From assembly GCA_015064895.1 (NCBI GenBank), contig SVRI01000016.1, positions 1 to 57,404 on the forward strand: a DNA stretch of 57,404 nt. The letters are read 5' to 3'. Every line of letters begins with the position of its first letter. Positions within the stretch are counted from its first letter, which is position 1. The position numbers and the translations under genes are program-made. The notes under the pieces were generated by a model that saw only the letters and a program-made list of their open reading frames with translations, was not told the origin of the DNA and ran no database searches. The DNA comes from Oscillospiraceae bacterium. Its GTDB lineage: Bacteria > Bacillota > Clostridia > Oscillospirales > CAG-382. Positions 57,402-57,404 of the stretch are shown here, piece by piece.

Positions 57402-57404
57402 TGT

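Overview
The window looks like chromosomal DNA from an anaerobic, spore-forming, Gram-positive member of the Clostridia, probably a gut-type Oscillospirales/Ruminococcaceae relative. This placement is inferred from gene content, not from a database match. The supporting content is a one-chain pyruvate:ferredoxin oxidoreductase, a T-box leader, a CIRCE/HrcA-controlled heat-shock operon, a ylxM-ffh pair, the sporulation proteins YqfC, YqfD and a YlbJ-like protein, and SLH-domain surface proteins together with CsaB. No tRNA, rRNA, CRISPR array, transposase or phage gene was found.

Layout. (1) 1-11.9 kb, + strand: a tandem array of secreted surface proteins built from one recurring beta-jelly-roll-like module. 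The first is cut by the left edge, and the next follows in the same frame after a single stop. Then come three complete SLH-domain paralogues, each with its own promoter and terminator. (2) 12-16.4 kb: a leucine-type T-box leader in front of a LeuA-like protein that has lost its catalytic motifs, then a fusion of a xylose-isomerase-like TIM barrel with an acyl-CoA synthetase. (3) 16.4-24.5 kb: PFOR, a CapA-like phosphoesterase, adenine deaminase, and a convergent purine permease. (4) 24.7-27.4 kb, - strand: ylxM-ffh-rpsP-khpA, with a 126-bp tandem duplication between ffh and rpsP. (5) 27.5-35.3 kb: an envelope cluster, murJ-like flippase / DUF5693 / csaB on the - strand, divergent from a secreted phosphodiester glycosidase-like protein. 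(6) 35.4-38.9 kb, - strand: asd, a YwlG-family protein, a Cys-cluster protein, a KDPG aldolase-VOC fusion and a small Cys-rich protein. (7) 39-45.5 kb: a YlbJ-like gene divergent from yqfC-yqfD, then a GHL10-amidase fusion overlapping nth. (8) 45.6-50.4 kb: hrcA-grpE-dnaK-dnaJ. (9) 50.4-57.4 kb, - strand: a polysaccharide-degradation operon of an acyltransferase, a cytoplasmic heparinase II/III-family protein, an oxidoreductase-heparinase fusion and an SGNH hydrolase.

How it fits together. The SLH paralogues need a pyruvylated secondary cell-wall polymer for anchoring. CsaB is the enzyme family that makes that pyruvyl modification, and its operon also carries a flippase and a polytopic membrane protein, so the window plausibly encodes both an S-layer-like coat and its anchor. 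The most unusual items are: SLH repeats split by an inserted jelly-roll module; a LeuA-like pseudoenzyme under leucine T-box control; four domain fusions (TIM barrel-acyl-CoA synthetase, KDPG aldolase-VOC, GHL10-amidase, Gfo/Idh/MocA-heparinase); and a dispersed hairpin repeat with a compensatory base-pair change, one copy of which abuts the dnaK ribosome-binding site.
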